Positions 6,732 to 8,575 of a stretch of DNA of 8,575 bases are shown here, in pieces. The stretch is from DATEMK01 sp035275625. GTDB taxonomy: Bacteria; Bacteroidota; Bacteroidia; AKYH767-A; OLB10. The DNA is taken from positions 1-8,575 of the forward strand of contig DATEMK010000490.1 of the NCBI GenBank assembly GCA_035275625.1, given 5' to 3'. How positions within the stretch are numbered: position 1 is the first letter of the stretch; each line of letters begins with the position of its first letter. The notes under the pieces were generated by a model, which ran no database searches, was not told the DNA's origin, and saw nothing but the letters and a program-made list of their open reading frames with translations. The translations under genes were made by a program, and so were the position numbers.

Positions 6732-7353
6732 TTCGGACAATACAACCAGGTATATTTCTGCATGGGCAGAAAAGTCAATTGAGATATTAAAGTCGAAAAA
6801 CTTTCAAGTTCTTGATTTGGCTAAGGAGCGAGTGAGCAGAAACAATTTCGAGAGCATGATAAAAAGACATTCTCCCGGTTTTATTTTCTTGAATGGTCAC
6901 GGTGGGGCAGACTGTGTAACAGGACAAAATGAGGAAATATTGGTAAAGATGAATGAAAACGAAAACGTTTTGCATGGGAGTGTTACATACGCATTATCAT
7001 GCAAGTCTGCTAAAACTCTCGGACAGGAAGTAGTAAAAGCTGGAGATACTGCTTATATAGGATATCAAGAAGATTTCTTTTTTTTTTTTTTTTCGGCAAA
7101 AATGGCGAGGCCAGATACGGACGAAACAGCTGGTCTTTTTCTGACTCCTGCCAATCAAGTAGCACATTCTTTGGCAAAAGGGCATAATGTTTCCGAGTCG
7201 TGCTTAATCACCAAAAAATATTTTTATAAAAACATAACAAAACTACTTACGAGTGAAGCAAGTGACAATGACAGGGAAGCCATCAGTTATCTTCTTTGGG
7301 ATATGCAGAACTTGATATTTCATGGAGATGGTCAGAAAAAGATAAAAGATTAA
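6697..7353 (+). CDS. Caspase-like (clan CD) cysteine peptidase
   Basis: This 218-aa protein has a caspase/CHAT-like His-Cys dyad arrangement. A hydrophobic strand ends in the His motif (GFIFLNGHGG, H68), and a second strand ends in the Cys motif (VTYALSCKSAKTLG, C102). Clan CD peptidases use exactly this layout, cutting target proteins after specific residues. An N-terminal strand/helix unit (ALVTRPNSDNTTRYISAWAEK) and a helical C-terminus (about 155-210) complete the domain. GAAGG at 6684-6688 lies 8 nt before the ATG and supports this start. The gene overlaps the preceding small gene by 35 bp. Residues 127-132 are six phenylalanines encoded by TTC and a run of 16 Ts (7078-7093), a slippage-prone site in the middle of the enzyme. 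Bacterial caspase-like proteases often act in cell death or phage defence. Substrate and trigger are unknown here, and the family call rests on motifs only. Confidence 0.65.
   Translation: MQNHRALVTRPNSDNTTRYISAWAEKSIEILKSKNFQVLDLAKERVSRNNFESMIKRHSPGFIFLNGHGGADCVTGQNEEILVKMNENENVLHGSVTYALSCKSAKTLGQEVVKAGDTAYIGYQEDFFFFFFSAKMARPDTDETAGLFLTPANQVAHSLAKGHNVSESCLITKKYFYKNITKLLTSEASDNDREAISYLLWDMQNLIFHGDGQKKIKD
7078..7093 (+). repeat. T16 homopolymer inside the caspase-like gene
   Basis: Sixteen consecutive Ts encode most of a hexa-Phe stretch after the Cys motif. A gain or loss of one or two bases would frameshift the enzyme after residue 126 or so. It could be a contingency (phase-variation) tract or an assembly error in length. 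In the given sequence the frame is open. Confidence 0.9.
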
Positions 7354-7610
7354 CTGAGCAAGTTTTTTATCTAATACTATACTGATATATCCGATACAGA
7401 AGAAGTATCAGATTTCGAATAACAAGTATCGGAAGAAAAACAAATTTTGACCAATTCAAAAAATTATTACCTTTATGGGATGGATTTCATTTCAGATAAT
7501 GGCCTCATTTTTAAAGCCATCTGTAGAGGAGTAATTTGTGCCATTCTATCTTTATAAACTGATATTATATATAGATTTATTCAAAAAATCAAATGCTCGT
7601 TTTTTCTGCA
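7354..7610. other. Convergent intergenic region with several inverted repeats
   Basis: No gene is seen in these 257 bp between the plus-strand peptidase and the minus-strand MNT gene. An AT-only stem (7340-7349 with 7363-7372) spans the peptidase stop and ends in a T6 run within the stem. CTGATA/TATCAG (7382-7387, 7406-7411) and CCGATAC/GTATCGG (7391-7397, 7426-7432) are interleaved inverted repeats that cannot form fully together. A hairpin at 7493-7523 pairs ATGGC with GCCAT and CAG with CTG around a 3-nt bulge. Any of these could help end the converging transcripts; none is a textbook terminator. Confidence 0.4.
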
Positions 7611-7612
7611 TT
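7583..7612 (-). terminator. Weak intrinsic terminator candidate after the MNT gene
   Basis: Read on the minus strand, AATGC (7612-7608) and GCATT (7596-7592) pair across an 11-nt loop. A T6 run follows three bases later (A-run at 7583-7588 on the plus strand). The hairpin overlaps the MNT stop codon. The stem is only five pairs, so this is tentative. Confidence 0.35.
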
Positions 7613-7955
7613 AAAGCAATTCTTGAAACTCTAATCCATCTTTCCTGATTTCCCAGATGATAGGAGATTCAAGTTCTGAATATTCTGCTGGCGAGGCAGG
7701 ATACGGCTCAATCAGCACATCCACATTCCGCCTCTGCTTAAAAAGATATTGCATTTCTTCAATATGATCTTTACCAAATTGAGACGAAACAACACATACA
7801 TCTATATCACTATTCCGATTGGCTTTATTCTTAGCATAGGAACCAAAGAGCACAAGCTTGCTTATGGGAATACCATTGCTCCTCAAAAGCCGGCCGAAGC
7901 GGATAACCTTTTCCTGGACATCTTTATTTACTTGGTCAAATGTTTTTGCAGCCAT
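7611..7955 (-). CDS. MNT-type minimal nucleotidyltransferase (antitoxin of HEPN/MNT pair)
   Basis: This 114-aa protein has the minimal nucleotidyltransferase signature GSYAKNKANRNSDIDV: G38-S39 in the loop, D50 and D52 as the metal-binding pair, and D79 (NVDVLIEP) as the likely third acidic residue. All catalytic positions are present. In characterised HEPN/MNT systems this enzyme transfers AMP to the HEPN toxin and so neutralises it. The gene is second in a minus-strand operon. Its ATG (7953-7955) lies 28 bp inside the end of the HEPN gene, so the two are coupled. No Shine-Dalgarno is clear. The toxin-antitoxin role is from family knowledge. A plain regulatory nucleotidyltransferase is possible, because many HEPN/MNT pairs are untested. 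Confidence 0.9.
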   Translation of the reverse strand: MAAKTFDQVNKDVQEKVIRFGRLLRSNGIPISKLVLFGSYAKNKANRNSDIDVCVVSSQFGKDHIEEMQYLFKQRRNVDVLIEPYPASPAEYSELESPIIWEIRKDGLEFQELL

Positions 7956-8320
7956 AAAAATAATGTGTTAGTGCTTACGAGATATTCTTCAGCGTATTCT
8001 TTTGTTACCTTTTTATAAAATTCAAGCTTGTAATCATCGTATCTTCCTGAGATATTAAATGCACTGATTTCATCCAATATATCAAGTTGTTCTTTAGCAA
8101 ATTCTAGTCCGCTCAAGTTTGAAAGTTTTAATAAATTATGTTCGTATGGAGCGTGAGTCAAAGTTTTTTGTACAACCAATGCTTTAAGCATTTTTTCAAC
8201 AGTGAGATGACAAAAGAAAAGCGCATGGTTGTATCTCTCCAATGAAAAAAGTACTTGAGCAGTTTTATAGGCTTCCTTTGCTCCTGTTTCCCAACGCTCA
8301 ATTATTTTCTCCGTGTCCAC
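7928..8320 (-). CDS. HEPN-domain protein (toxin candidate of HEPN/MNT pair)
   Basis: The product is about 130 aa and fits the small HEPN family: an early IIERW segment, HALFFCHLTVEKMLKALVVQK (helix with E-K-x-x-K-A), HAPYEHNLLKLS, and SGRYDDYKLEFYKK (the R-Y-x-D/Y motif) before a final helix. I prefer the GTG at 8318-8320 (VDTEKIIERW). The longer frame opens with TTG at 8342-8344, but a TATAAT box lies between the two, so a transcript from it would begin at the GTG. HEPN toxins are often RNases with an R-x4-6-H motif. I do not find that motif here, so catalytic RNase activity is uncertain; the conserved HAPYEHN histidines may matter instead. It is first in the operon and overlaps the MNT gene by 28 bp. 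Family call is firm; toxicity is inferred. Confidence 0.88.
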   Translation of the reverse strand: MDTEKIIERWETGAKEAYKTAQVLFSLERYNHALFFCHLTVEKMLKALVVQKTLTHAPYEHNLLKLSNLSGLEFAKEQLDILDEISAFNISGRYDDYKLEFYKKVTKEYAEEYLVSTNTLFLWLQKHLTK

Positions 8321-8326
8321 ATTAAA

Positions 8327-8355
8327 ATTATAGCACGGACTCAATTGTGCTGCAA
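8327..8355 (-). promoter_or_regulatory. Promoter of the HEPN/MNT operon
   Basis: On the minus strand, TATAAT (plus 8327-8332) is a perfect -10 box. TTGCAG (plus 8350-8355) lies 17 bp upstream as a weak -35. Transcription would begin at about 8320, which is the GTG start, giving a leaderless message. The -35 lies inside the palindrome at 8351-8368. Confidence 0.55.
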
Positions 8356-8368
8356 ATCAAGATTTGCA
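8351..8368. promoter_or_regulatory. Palindromic operator candidate over the HEPN/MNT -35
   Basis: TGCAAATC-AA-GATTTGCA is an 8-bp inverted repeat with a 2-bp centre, covering most of the -35 element. A dimer bound here would block RNA polymerase, the usual plan of toxin-antitoxin autoregulation. The right half (GATTTGCA) recurs at 8534-8541. Which protein binds is not known, and neither operon product has a clear DNA-binding domain. Confidence 0.5.
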
Positions 8369-8413
8369 TCCAGTCAAGTTGCTTTTTTCCGAAGAGGGTA
8401 GTATGCTCTAATT

Positions 8414-8567
8414 AATTTTTGAAAACCGAATAATATCTGTCAGAGGTGATACTCTTGACAGATTAATTTATATATGGTTTGGTGCGGATCATCTAAAAAG
8501 TATAAGAAGTGCCATGGGAAGTAGGGAATAGATGATTTGCAAAAAGCCTTATAGCATAAGGTTTTTT
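8414..8567 (+). ncRNA. Candidate structured small RNA upstream of, and divergent from, HEPN/MNT
   Basis: No open frame of note is present, but the plus strand folds well. Stem 1 pairs 8435-8445 with 8452-8463: eleven pairs with one bulged T and a GTGATA loop. Stem 2 pairs GCGGATCATCT (8484-8494) with AGATGATTTGC (8530-8540): eleven continuous pairs including two G-U, enclosing a purine-rich loop. The terminator hairpin follows directly at 8541. A promoter candidate is TTGCTT (8379-8384), 17 bp, TATGCT (8402-8407), placing a start near 8414. The G-U pairs would be C-A mismatches on the other strand, so plus-strand RNA is favoured. I do not recognise a known RNA class. The 5' end is approximate. 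Confidence 0.4.
8541..8567 (+). terminator. Strong intrinsic terminator
   Basis: A 12-bp stem (8541-8552 with 8556-8567) closes over an AGC loop. The core is CCTTAT/ATAAGG, one G-U pair follows, and then an A5/T-run, ending in T6. It ends the candidate RNA directly upstream. It could also work on the minus strand, where T5 follows the stem, for a gene beyond the window edge. Confidence 0.75.
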
Positions 8568-8575
8568 GTTTTGCG

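Noticed and set aside
7749..8018. Plus-strand 89-codon open frame
   Set aside because: It is antisense to the HEPN and MNT genes, both of which have clear family motifs, and its own translation resembles nothing.
8321..8344. TTG start extending the HEPN protein by eight residues
   Set aside because: TTG is a rare start, and the extension covers a perfect TATAAT promoter box. The GTG at 8320 gives the usual family length.
8455..8483. TTGACA at 8455-8460 as a promoter -35
   Set aside because: No -10 box lies at a 16-18 bp distance, and the motif is part of the right arm of an RNA stem.

Overview
The window is an AT-rich bacterial accessory region that reads like a small defence or mobile-gene island. 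Standard stop codons are used, including TGA to end the methyltransferase. The truncated WYL regulator and the large adenine methyltransferase resemble Bacteroidota/Ignavibacteriota-type proteins. The tyrosine recombinase and the caspase-like module remind me of proteins from Patescibacteria-type genomes. That taxonomic impression comes from recognition, not from a search, so the host stays uncertain.

Layout from left to right: (1) 2-274, the C-terminal end of a WYL-domain transcriptional regulator cut by the window edge. (2) 517-4247, a two-gene restriction-modification operon: a 1023-aa Eco57I-like N6-adenine methyltransferase whose N-terminal nuclease-like region lacks a recognisable catalytic lysine, and a 220-aa PD-(D/E)XK nuclease candidate overlapping it by 4 bp. 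(3) 4482-4876, a SnoaL/DUF4440-like gene broken by one frameshift at an A-run. (4) 4985-5237, a promoter candidate followed by a dense series of hairpins. The last hairpin's loop is perfectly complementary over 8 nt to an upstream segment, so this looks like a structured RNA leader or small RNA. (5) 5241-6155, an intact tyrosine recombinase. (6) 6301-7353, a three-gene operon of two tiny uncharacterised proteins and a caspase-like His/Cys peptidase that contains a 16-T homopolymer. (7) 8320-7611 on the minus strand, a HEPN/MNT toxin-antitoxin pair with a palindrome over its -35 region. (8) 8414-8567, a second candidate structured RNA on the plus strand, ending in a strong intrinsic terminator.

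The modules probably share a defence or self-limiting theme. The methyltransferase would mark self DNA and the small nuclease would cut unmarked DNA. The caspase-like trio may be a sense-and-cleave cell-death or defence module. HEPN/MNT is a known toxin-antitoxin architecture. The recombinase could explain how such cargo accumulated. The most interesting and least described items are the small-protein/small-protein/caspase operon with its possibly phase-variable T16 tract, and the recombinase-linked structured RNA with a predicted pseudoknot. All functions are inferred from sequence alone.
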